A stretch of DNA of 64,000 bases from Zantedeschia hybrid cultivar (taxonomy: Eukaryota > Streptophyta > Magnoliopsida > Alismatales > Araceae), in NCBI GenBank assembly GCA_030544215.1, contig JARZZO010000001.1, forward strand, positions 66,614,456 to 66,678,455, written 5' to 3'. The notes below the pieces were generated by a model. It saw only the letters and a program-made list of their open reading frames with translations. It ran no database searches and was not told the DNA's origin. Shown in pieces: positions 48,260 to 59,256 of this stretch (its first letter is position 1; each line of letters opens with the position of its first letter). Position numbers and translations under genes: made by a program.

Positions 48260-48480
48260 GCTCTAAAATATGTGTATTTACAAAAAAGGTCTATGTATTC
48301 AATTATTTATGAATAAGTCTTGACAATCTACCGTGAATTGGTGCAAGGCCATTAAGTATCACAAAACTGTTGCTAAAGGGCGGTAGGAGTGACACCCAAA
48401 AGGTGTCGAGAAAGGCATTTTTTTGCAAAATAATTGAGATTGTAGGAGTTATTCGTAAATTTAATAGTTGTAAACGGAAT
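48260..48480. repeat. Dispersed repeat, copy B (see 9570-9815)
   Basis: gacaatctaccgtgaattgg then tgcaaggcc and the following blocks match copy A. Surrounding sequence to 49590 is AT-rich without genes. Confidence 0.45.
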
Positions 48481-49600
48481 ATTTATTATATCCTTAACTA
48501 AAAATTTAACTGTAAGAACATTTTTGTAAGTATTGCAATAAAGTGAGGTTATTTATAATAATATGAAAATAAGATAGATGAATCCATAGTTTTGTTTTTA
48601 ACAAGATTATATATGTAATTGTCCCATATTCATTTAGATGCGTCAACTTTTACGAGAAATTTTTGGTAACTACCACAAATGAGCCATAATCATAGCATAT
48701 GTTTTGACACTTCTCGTTTGGATAGAAATTGGGTCAAATTGAAGATATGTATTTACCCCTACCCTTTAAAGAAAATATGTATTCTTGTCACTAGCGCTTC
48801 AAATTATTAGAAATTAGCATATAAAGGTTAAAGTATTAGATAATACCATGTGTTAACTTACAATTTTCATTATGTTCCTTCCAAAAAAACAAAAATTCTA
48901 CCTCTAAATATAACTATGAAGATGCTTTTTAAAATTAATATGAAAAAAAAAATCTATTTGTCAAGCATATAAGATAATAAAATAAACATTATTAATACAT
49001 GAATGAGAAATACATTAGAAAAGTGTCACGGAGGACGAGGCATGCAATGATGTTTAAATGAGATACATAATGGAATCTTATCTATGAACATGTGAGAAAT
49101 GAGCCACAACTAAAACGTCATAAACAATTAAGACGAGTGCAGAGAAAATGAACAAAACTAAAGTCATTGTATTCAAAAGAATTTTTAGCAGATAAACCAT
49201 TGTTAAAATGAAGATTCTAAATTTATATTTCTTGTATTTGATTTTTTACATATATCATTAAGAATACCAATAATGTGCAAAATAAATGATAAATAAATAA
49301 CTTGGATGTTTGCAAAATGATATTTTTTGTCTTCAGTTATTTTTTCTAACTTCATGGTCTTTCTTAATAATATATGTAACAATTCAAATGTAAGATCGAT
49401 AAATCTACATTTTTCATTGTGACAATGGTTTAATTTCCATTAAAAATTAGATGTATCAATATCCTTATCCAAGAGTATATAAATGCAAATAGTTTTCTTA
49501 TCCTTATTTGAAGAATATTTTAAAATAGTTGTATGTATCCTTAACTTCTAGGAAACAAATGGATAGTTGGATATCTATTGAATCCTTATTTGTGATTAAT

Positions 49601-49711
49601 GGTGGCATACTTCCTTTTGTAGATTCTGCATTATTTTGTGGCATGCTCCCTTTTGTAGATTCGGCAGTATTTTATGGCATGCTCCCATGTGTAGATTCTA
49701 CAGTATTTTTT
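49601..49711 (+). repeat. 39-bp tandem repeat, three units
   Basis: Units of the form tggcatgctcccttttgtag then attctgcagtatttt repeat three times. 39 is divisible by three, so the spanning frame stays open with period-13 peptides. The frame has no other support. Confidence 0.85.
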
Positions 49712-49929
49712 TTATTTATTTATTAGGAGACTTTCACCCTAGTGATTTGAGCCTTAGGTCCACACTATAATAGGGTGTTTGGGAACAAATTTTATTTTGA
49801 GAATTTTTTAATTTTAAAATTTATTTTATCAAAATTTTGTTCTTATTTTTAAAAATAATATAATCAACTCTTTAACTTGTTTGGCAAAACTACAATAGTT
49901 TTTAAAAATTACAGTGACCCATTTGGAAA

Positions 49930-50065
49930 GAGAGAGAAGTGAACATGGTGGTGGAAAGAGAGATGGGGATGGTGGCTAGGAGAGAGAGAGACGTGGGGAT
50001 GGTGGAGAGAGAGAGAGAGAGACGTACGGATGGTAGCAAGAGAGGTGGAGAGAGAGAGAGAAATC
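49930..50065. repeat. GA-rich low-complexity tract
   Basis: Interrupted (GA)n with gtggggatggt spacers repeated three times. Opposite-strand frames rich in S/L/H are translation of this repeat. Confidence 0.8.
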
Positions 50066-50667
50066 GGAGAGTTCATGCAGTACAAAGCATTTTTATTTTG
50101 AAAAAGTTTTGTGAAGATTCCATCTCTTCCCATCTTCTCTCTTAAAAATAGGAGAGGGGAATCCAAATGGAGTACAAGTCTTGTTTTCTTTTTAAAATAA
50201 AAATTGAGAGAGAAATCACTTTTTATAGTCATTGAACATAAAATGACAAACTATCAGAACTCTATCATTATGTGTAACACATTGATTATGTTGTGTGTTG
50301 ATTATAGATCCCCATCATTAATATTGTAACAGTAGCAATCCACATAGTGGGGATAGAAGAAAAGACAAAGCAACAGCAAAATAAGAAATAAAGAAGTAGC
50401 AGTTAGATCTTCCCACATCCCATCCTAGGGCTTGTTCCGCAACCATACAACACAAGAGATGGGGGACCAGGGGTGGGAGAAAAAGAGTTGTGCATGAGAA
50501 AGAGAGCTATTTGTGACCATTTAGTACGGCCAAATCAGTCACCACCGACTCCCTCCATTAATGACTTGAAGATTTTGCAAAAAAAATGAACAACTAAAGG
50601 AGCAATATCCTCTCTATAGGTCCTGTCACCTGCAGAGAGTATTCAAACATAGATCATCAAGATCTAT

Positions 50668-50942
50668 CCCCACTTTGATAGTAGAATACGGAAAGAATAA
50701 GGCTCCTTATTTTTAGAATAAAGTTAATTCTAATTTGATACGCGGAATAAGTTATACCACATCAGAATTGCTTATTCCCTGAATAAGGTAAATAAGCAAT
50801 TCCACCTTAAACTCAAGAATTACTTATTCTGCCTATTCCGCCTTGGAATCTACCACACTATCAAAGTAAAACACTCCTTATTCTGACATAAACAATCTAA
50901 AATAAACAACTCCCGTATAACCTATTTTGCTATCAAAGTGGG
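50668..50942. repeat. MITE-like element with terminal inverted repeats
   Basis: Left end cccactttgatagtagaata, right end ctattttgctatcaaagtgg: inverted with few mismatches. The 275-bp interior is rich in cttattc/gaataag words that also pair. Non-coding. Confidence 0.72.
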
Positions 50943-50944
50943 CG

Positions 50945-51035
50945 GCCTCCATATAATTGGTAGAAGTGGGACTTGATCTCAAGACCTCCCCTTTGCAAGG
51001 AAAGTCTCATATTGCTGAGCTATAGGCTCTTTGGT
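50945..51035 (-). mobile_element. tRNA-derived SINE fragment
   Basis: On the minus strand: cctatagctcagcaatatga (A-box region) and ggtcttgagatcaagtccc (B-box region) about 35 bp apart. A related, more decayed piece is at 24350-24430. No tail or target duplication found. Confidence 0.5.
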
Positions 51036-51655
51036 ACTCTTTCTTGCTCTTCCACTCCCACAGTAAACATACCAAGTAAATTGATATTTCCAGTAAAAAT
51101 TAAATTATGCTATGCCACCTACGCTTTGAGTCTGGCCCGCTACTTCTATTGCAGGCCCACCTAGCCTATCAACATTGTACCACCCCCTAGAAGGTGACTT
51201 CCATGTGGCTGCTATGCGCGCCCTCTCTTAGGAGAGGGCATCCCCTCTGTAAACTGATGGCAGTCCACAAGATGTTACGTATGGATAAGTGCATTTTTGT
51301 GTGTGCAAGCAATGTCACCAAGTCTAGATTGGGGAGAAAATTGGCTTGAGTCAAAAATCTTAAGTTCGCAAAAAATTTTAAAAGTTCATGAAAAAATCAT
51401 GAAACAAATGTTGATTTTTTAATATATAAAATATAGCTTTTAGGATATAATATTAAAATTTAAGAATAAAAAAGTAAAAAATATATATAAATATATATTT
51501 TAAAAAACACATGATTAAATCATTATTAGATTGCTACTTTTTAGACTTACGAAGATTTTAGAAATGTTTTCAATAAATCATGATGTATTCCTAAAAAATA
51601 CATTGAGATGAAGAAGAGTGATTAAATCATATTTTTTTCCAAAAAACTGCAAATG

Positions 51656-52061
51656 AGAGAGAGAGAGAGAGAAGTTAGATGTCTCCAAAGAGGAGAAACT
51701 TCATGGCATCATCATGATTGATGGTGATTTTGTATGCATGTTGTTGAGGTTGCCACCAACCCAAGGCTGTTGGAACTTGTAGGTGCCAGGGAGATGTGGG
51801 GTGCCAGTGCCTGAATTGTCGACTAGCAACGGAGATAGGGAGCTTTTTTCCAGTAGAGGGGGGTGGTGGGATAGTTGGGTGGGAAGCCTTTTTCATGCCG
51901 TTGCCAAGCATACGTGACAAAGATGTGTATGGGACATAAGATTGAAAGGTTGGGGGAGACGTTAAATGTTTCCCTAGTTGAGACGAGTTCGGCATGGCTA
52001 ATAGATCTTGAATAAGATGTTCAGAAATTCTATCAAAATCATAGGAGTGACCAAAGAACAC
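51656..52061 (-). CDS. Orphan open reading frame, uncertain
   Basis: The frame of 128 codons at 51675-52061 is less AT-rich than its surroundings and ends beside a (GA)n run at 51656-51672. The translation has a proline-rich centre (HPTIPPPPSTGKKLPIS) and a tryptophan-rich part (GWWQPQQHAYKITI). I recognise no domain. It could be a captured exon fragment, a relic or chance. No promoter or splice evidence. Confidence 0.2.
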
Positions 52062-52513
52062 ATGTGCAACTTTTATTTGTTGAGAGCTGGAAGTTCAGAA
52101 CAAAAGTTGTAGCTATATAGTAAATATATATTAATCAAATTGTTTGTCCACGTCGATAAAGAGATAAGCTATTCATCTGTCATTTGTTAGACAAGGCACT
52201 ATTTTTTTTTTCATCCTACTAAAATGAACATCCAATTTAATCGTACGATGTCATGTCGGGCAAAATTTAACTAATAATTTTATTTTATTGTATAACAGAA
52301 GATATTAAATGAGAAGTATTAGACACTTTTGTATTATTTGTGAACAAAACTATCAAACGTCAAATAAATATCATTCCCAACTTACAATTCAGGAGGCATA
52401 TTCGTGAGAATAGTAGTTCAGAAATTGCTTAACGACGGAGGTTAACCAATGTATAGGTAGGACTACCCGAATGCCAACAAGTCTGTGGATTTGAGATAAA
52501 TCTCACTTAAAAC

Positions 52514-53145
52514 GCTTCTTTGATGCATTGTAAAATACTGTAATATCTCTATTTGAAATGGTTCATTTTAAAATGGACAAAAATAAAATCTTTGATTTTA
52601 AAATCACCAGTTTTAACATCACAGGCTGCGGTTTGCAGTGATTTTGGACTAAACCGAAATCAGCTAAAACGAGAATTTTAGGAGTCATCATATTCGAAAT
52701 ATGGTCCAGTTACGACACTCCAAGAGTACCAAAAAATAACATAAAACAATTTACAATAAACATATGGAACACACTATTTTATGACTATTTACGATGTTTT
52801 ACGGCATTTTATGATGCACCAAATGACACCTAAGGCTTGTTTAATGGGTCGTAAAAAACTACAAAATCTCACTTTGAAATCACCAATTTTAAAACCGGCG
52901 AAAGTACAATCCTTGATTTTAAAATCACCAATTTTAAAATCATCAATTTTGGTTTATGCCTTTATGGTGACTTTAGACTGAAAACCAAGATCAGCTAAAA
53001 GAAAGATTTTAAATACAGCAATTTACAACACTAAACATACGAAAAAGTAACTTAAAATGATTTACAACAGACCAAACATAAGGAAAACGTAGTTTTACAG
53101 CTCTTTATGATGTTTTACAGCATTTTACAATGCAACAAACCACTG
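52514..53145. repeat. Two MITE-like units in tandem
   Basis: Two related blocks of about 310 bp (about 52514-52822 and 52834-53145) each contain aaaatcaccaattttaaaat-type words, a ctaaaccgaaatcagctaaa or cagatcagctaaa-like middle, and a gttttacggcattttatgat or gttttacagcattttacaat end. Outer ends (tttgatgcattgtaaaatac and cattttacaatgcaacaaac) are inverted. Non-coding. Confidence 0.62.
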
Positions 53146-53149
53146 AGTG

Positions 53150-54650
53150 TTTTGGGAGGGAGATTATCCATAAGCTTGTACAGACGGCATTCAAATACTC
53201 TACTGATGGGTGATGGCAAGACTTGCGAGGAGAATATATTACTCTCTGCATTAAGACTTCCAAGTGGCAGATAGAAAAGTCACAACGACACGCTAAAGAG
53301 GAAAAAATACGTTGACGTTTTGAACGCTCTTCGTTTGGTCTTTGCAAATACATGACCCAACCGCTCCGCCATTTTCCAAAAAAGGACCGTCACAACAAGG
53401 AGATTAGGCAGTTCAGACGATGTGAACTGTTGCAATCCAAACGTGTCCCCACCTTGAGTTGGGCAAAAGTGATTAGGGCAAAATGACCTCTTCTATAAGG
53501 ATGAATCCAGCATTTTCCGATGATTTTGCGATATCACATGGACAATGGATAAATTGAAAAGATGATACGATCAAAACATGTGTAGACCATCCTCGCCCCA
53601 GATTACCAAAAAACAAGGGGATGAACATGTTAGAAATTGGAAAGCTATATGAACAAAGTATCTTCACCATTCTCAAAGAGTGTTTGAATAAAGAGAAAGG
53701 AAGAAGAGGGGAGGAGGGCCGGACTTCCCTCCTACTTTACCAGGAGACGTCGTGACTGCCCCATCATGAGGGGATCCTGTCAACAGAAGTCGGCTATGCA
53801 AATTGCAAAGCATCTAGACCATAGGCAGGTAAACCTCTTGCAAGAAGTGGCAATTATATGGGGCATCCAGATATGAACAAGGGCTCTTCAGTGCCCAATC
53901 AACAAAGGATTGAGATGTTCTGAACCTCATTTTTGCTAGACCACTCAACACCCTCTCACATACTCGAGGACATTTTACTCGTGCATTGGAAATAAAATTG
54001 GAGAAAATATATAGCAGAATGTGGAGGATGACAAAAATTTTGCTCAAGACATGTGAGATCATATTGGGTGGTCTATAAAAATGAGGATCTCGTTCCATCA
54101 ACAAATACCTACAGCTCATCATGAAATACGTGATTTACAACACTGCCGGTCGAAGATTTTACAGAGGCTTCAGTGGTTATCCAGAGAGATGCACCAGCAT
54201 TCACAACTGGGTCATGCACATCAGCAACGTCCAGACTCCCGCTGATCACAGGCAACATTACATGATGAAACACACCAAGGCCATCCTGACAAGCGTTAGT
54301 GCCTTTGTATACAAGCACCTTATGCACCAAATCTAGTTCATTTACACACCAAAACCAGGTTCGACACCAGAATGTTAGGGATCTAAAATGAGTGATAACC
54401 ATCTACCTACAAATTCAGAAACTCCCACATCAACCCCCAGTCAGCTAGCTACAAATTTGGAAATTCCAACATCAACCACATTCCTTCATGTAGTAAAAGC
54501 CAGCGTCCAGTACATAAATGAATTAGTAATCTGAACTCTTATTGAAATATTAATTGCTATTTTTTTACAATAACAATAAAAACTGTGGATTGGCTAACAG
54601 CTAGAATTACAGCACAAACAATTGACTTACCCATTTACAGGATTGGAAGT
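53150..54650. other. Spacer, both-strand open frames but no recognised gene
   Basis: Frames at 53105-53353 (-), 53814-54122 (-), 54109-54402 (-) and 54121-54336 (+) overlap on both strands and show no family motif. The low stop density near 54120-54400 is mildly unusual, but the two strands cannot be told apart by eye. Confidence 0.3.
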
Positions 54651-54653
54651 TGT

Positions 54654-56496
54654 TTACATACTGGCAACTCTGGAAAGGAGCTCAGATTCCAGTTCAGACT
54701 CTCCCCCAGACTTCTCGAGGGTAGTCTGTAACACAATAACACATTTCTCATGTATTCAGGTCGCAGACAATGATTATTAGATCAGCGATAACTTGCACAT
54801 TTCTAGTTTATTCAGATCACAGAGAATGATTAATAAATCTTAACTTCGATGAGGATCACCACCCAAAAGCATCTAAGCTGAGATTTGCAACAATACCATT
54901 TTTAAGTTGCATAAACCTGAATCATCACAAATTTTAATATGCAAATGGCAGAAGGTTGAACGATATTCCATCCATACATACACAAATACATATATATATA
55001 TACACACACGCACGCACATGCACACAATGCACGCCAAGTTACAACAGTTCATTGCGATTAGGAGTAAAAATTGGACCAAGCAGACCAGGATCCAATCTGA
55101 TTATATCAATATTTTTTGGATATGTAACCCTCCCATATATCCACATTTTAACATCAGGTCCTTAAGTGTACTGGCGTACTTACAGTCAGACCTCCATTGG
55201 AGACCCCGGGAACCATTCAGGGGTTCTGAGATGTCCAGCCTTATGCAATATCATGCCAGATTCCCAGCTATTTCCCTTGTTTTTTTGGATCTCTTGTTTG
55301 GGAAGCCAACGATTTGAATTATAAAGGAGCAAACTTTCTAGAATTAAATTTTGTAGCCATCAAAGTTTCAATATTCTGAAGGTGCCTTATTCCAGATCTG
55401 TCTAAAAAGATCAGATCTTGGGTATTGGCCATTGTGAACTTTCCACTGGAAATGGAAAGGAAGAAAAGATCCAAAAAGGTGCCTTTTTTTTCTTTCTTTT
55501 TTTCAAAAGTTTATTTCTTTCCATGCTCCAGGGATCTTTTTGGTGTTGTCATCTCATTTCAATCAAATGTTTTTACGGATGCATAAACAAGGGCTTCTTC
55601 CTGGTTTGGCCATACTGCAAAGCTGCCACTCACCAGCCACCACCATGTATCTCTTAACACGGTCGACACACCTCCACCGTTCGTGCAGCTCCGCACCACA
55701 ATGACCACCCAGATGCCAGTTTCCAGAGCCCATTGCAAGCTGAATTCAGATCTAATGGTCTCCTCAGATCCAGATTCAGATACAATAACAGACAGATCGG
55801 ATCCAGATCTGAACCCAGTAACATGGATCTGGGGGCCTTAACGGAATTTGCCCATGTTACACCCATAATAATGTTCCATTGGAAACATCCAATGGACCAG
55901 AACCAAACTCACCTTGAATAGTCTAAGGCCATCATGATAACACAACAATTTAAAGCCAAACTACCAAATTACATATCTTGTTCCAACTCTGTTGGAGAAT
56001 GGTTTCACCCTCCCCGAAGTCAAGGATTCAAGGTTAAAGGGGGCAGAGAGGAAGAGGCAAAAAAAAAAAAAAAAGAAACATATTCTTAGAACACCTTTAT
56101 TTTGGAACAAAGACATCTACGTGCAAAAATATGTGCAACGTTACCATTAACCTATTCGAGGATGTTTCATAAATAATATAGAAAAAATTTGCAATCCTTA
56201 CAATTACACATCCATTGAGTAATCCAAACATTCAATGATAAATAACTACATATCAGATAAATGCAAATCTTGCATACGGTCAACAAAAGAACCAAGAAGT
56301 TCACTAGGCTTACATCATTAGAATTGATTGGACATACCGCTGCTTCTTCCGTATTTTGCCGAGAAAGATAGCGCTCCAATGCACCTGCTCCCCGAAGAAT
56401 CTTAGCTCCACATCTCTGTGGTTCCAACGACCTAAGCGACTCCTCATCAACCACGACAGCATCAATCTTGTCTTTTCCTGTCCTGGTGTCAGGAAT
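54654..56496 (-). CDS. Unrecognised gene, two 3' exons
   Basis: Two coding segments fit GT-AG rules and a common frame. 56496-56338 (53 codons, starts IPDTRTGKDKIDAVVVDEES, includes RCGAKILRGAGALERYLSRQ) has a pyrimidine-rich acceptor (atcttttgcag) and a GCG|GTATGT donor. 54725-54654 (23 codons plus TAA, ends LESELLSRVASM) follows a gtgttacag acceptor. Both are phase 0, so they could join directly, or a further exon could lie between. The product is hydrophilic and charged with no signal or membrane segment. I do not recognise the family. Upstream exons would be right of 56500, perhaps beyond the LINE insertions or outside the window. Confidence 0.5.
54980..55030. repeat. TA/CA microsatellite
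   Basis: Short (TA)n passing into (CA)n/(CG) units, within the presumed intron of the unrecognised gene. Confidence 0.7.
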
Positions 56497-56939
56497 CTGC
56501 AAAAGATAAATGACTAACTATTAGACCAGACGAACAGACTCATGTAGGCTATAATGCAACTTGGAACGAAATCTGAACTCCAGCTTTTCGCCAATCAACT
56601 TTGCCATAACATGAGTCAGAGAACCAGAAAAGTACAAAGAATACCCAATGGCCACATTAATATTAATGTCATTTGTGAAACTAGTAGGAATTTTTGAGCC
56701 ATAGAAACATAGCAAAACTTTGCAGCAACTTTTGGAGACATCGCAAAGGAAGTAAATCCTAAAAGAATTCAGAAGAAGAAGTTATGGGAAAGCATGACAA
56801 AAAGGAAAGAGAGGTAATCGCTTGGTGGACAGGCCAACTAGCAGACACAAAACAATTGGTCTATGCATCAGCAACTAATTGCTAGCTCCATGACTTCTTT
56901 TGGAAATGGTTAGCATCGCAGTTTCGTTAATGGATGTGC

Positions 56940-57760
56940 AAGTATAATCAATCAGGCTCTACAGAAAAAATTTGTATCCCGCAATCCCAATTCCATATTG
57001 GGCACCCTATCTGCACAATGTAACCCACAAAAGGAAAACTCAATCTGCCTATTTTCCTTCCCAAAAATCCAAGCAATTCCTTCCCAAAAATCCAAGCAAC
57101 TAAGACAACCCTATCCATAATAAATAACGTCATCCTCTCAGCAGACACACTGGTTCTCTTGAAAATCCTGTAATTCTCTCTCTTTGCCCTCGCATGTAGC
57201 CCAAAAAGTAATGGAGAGTGAACTACCAAGTTCTCTTGTCCCCTTTTGCATCCTACCCTCTGGCCCATTCAGGGATCAGCACCTCCACTCTGCACCCTTC
57301 AAAATATTTCCCTCCATACAGTCTGTTAGAATGAATGGTGGACGAAGAGATGATCTATCAACTCCTTATCACAAAGCAGGCAGGAAGTCCCCAACTACTC
57401 TATGAACTGCTTAGCTGATTGCCTGTAGGTAACCTCCCTTTGGTAACTCACCAAATAAATGTCGCAAGGTATGAACATGAATGTCATACCTCACCTCAAG
57501 ATATGAACATGAATGTCGTACTAATCTCAACAATGTGAATCTGATTCCCATGATCCCATCAGCAATGAACAAGTAAGCAGACCTCACAGAAAATTCCCCA
57601 GTCCTGTCCCACAATAATATCCACTTGTCTGCCACATTCTGTTGAATGGAGATTCCTTCCACAATCCCCAGCAGGCCGTCCAGTAGCTCTATTTTGCACT
57701 CAATTAGATTCCTCCAAAATCAGGGGAACCATTTGCCTCCAAATACCACTGCCACCACAA
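56940..57760 (-). mobile_element. L1-type LINE fragment (zinc-binding tail)
   Basis: On the minus strand: LLDGLLGIVEGISIQQNVAD, then KWILLWDRTGEFSVRSAYLF near 57550-57630, then IVHHSLLF-like and HARAKRENYRIFKRTSV near 57130-57230. This is the C-terminal zinc-binding region of plant L1 ORF2, with frame breaks. It sits upstream of the unrecognised minus gene and is in the same orientation. Confidence 0.65.
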
Positions 57761-58369
57761 CCTCAATACCCATGGATAGGCTAAAGAGAAACTGGAAAGC
57801 CTCAGCAAATCATTTGCCCAATCTTTTGTTGTGTCCGTATCAGACACCATATCAGAATCATAAAAAAAATATTAGTGTCATTCCAACTTAAACTGTCTTA
57901 CAAAAGTTAACTCAGACCTGCACATAACAACTAGTTTGAGACATCAAGTTTTCTTCTTAGGTGAGGTGGACTTGCACCATATTAGACCAACTTGAAACTT
58001 TCATACACTCTGAAAAATTGATCTGATTTATGAGTCAGTCCACGACAATAAACCATGCACTCGTCATCATCATGCCACCTAAAGCCAAAATCCAACCCAC
58101 CGCCCATTGCCCAGAGAAATCTTGATGCCAATACAGAACCTCGCTAACCCGGAGAATCCTTCAAATGTGGGAACAAAGAACTAGAAGAGCTACAAAGTAG
58201 GACCCATATTCTGCCACTTTTGTAATACCTCAACATTACACTTCCACCCACAGTCCATTGCCTTCTTATCTCGATTTCTACAATCATTTGCATAGCAAAG
58301 CCTTGTTCAAGTCTTTAGTGTTACTAATCCCTAGACACCAATTCACTTATCTTTCCATATTCTGTCTCA

Positions 58370-58880
58370 GCACAGAGCCCCGACTCAATTATTAGAAGTC
58401 AGCTATGTGAGCCCTACCCTGTCATATTGAAATCTAGAAACGCCATGTCCTTTTTTTCACTACATCGAGCCATCTCATTTTAAGTCTTCCTCAATCCTTT
58501 CTTTCACTTGAATTTGATCGCACCTTCTAAACTGCGGCAAACTTGGAGGCGGTGCACATGCCCAAGTCATCTAAGTCTATTTTTACCTCAACTTAGAATC
58601 AACTGTGGCTACTCCTACTACCCACTTTCAAAAAAGAAAAAACTGCGGCTACTCCTAAGTATTAACACATGCGTTCATTCTGAATCTTATCTTCGTCTCT
58701 CCACGTATCCATCTCAGCATCTTTATCTCCGGCACAAATTTTCCATACATGCTTGTTCCTCGCACGCAAGTTTCCATGCATTTTCCACCTAGCTGTTGAT
58801 AGATGGAGTAAGGGACTGCTATCTCAAGTAAGCAAATGTCGTACAGTGGAACATTCATCTTTGGAGAAGTCTAATGGAGT
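58370..58880 (-). mobile_element. RTE-type LINE fragment, decayed
   Basis: Shares catctcatttt..gtcttcctcaa, gatcgcaccttctaaactgc and the ttctgaatcttatcttcgtc region with the copies at 5198 and 38225, all minus-oriented. No open frame. Spacers 57800-58370 and 58880-59250 show nothing else. Confidence 0.6.
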
Positions 58881-59256
58881 AAGAAAAACAAGAGTAGTTC
58901 TCATTGTTAACAACTCTTTAAGAGGCTCATATTCATAGCAATCAAGCAGATCAGATTGTGTGGGGCCAAAACAATAGTTTCTCTCTGTGAAATTTCTTTA
59001 TCAACTTATGGATAGGCAACTACCATGTTATTATAAATTCAGAGATGTTTGGAAAGGGAAGAGCCATCTCAAAATTTGAGATTTCATGTGGCCGGTCTTT
59101 GAGAAAGGGACTATCAAAAGAAATATATTCAGAAGAAAGTGGAACTCCTGAGAATTGTGTTCCCCTTGCTTAGAACTATCGTATATTCAATCAAAAGTTT
59201 GCCAATGAATCGTGGTGGAAAGATCTGAACAAGATGTCTAGTCTTTGTGAAAGACC

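Noticed and set aside
54109..54402. Conserved-looking overlapping frames on both strands
   Set aside because: No family recognised and neither strand favoured. Kept only as a remark in the spacer entry.
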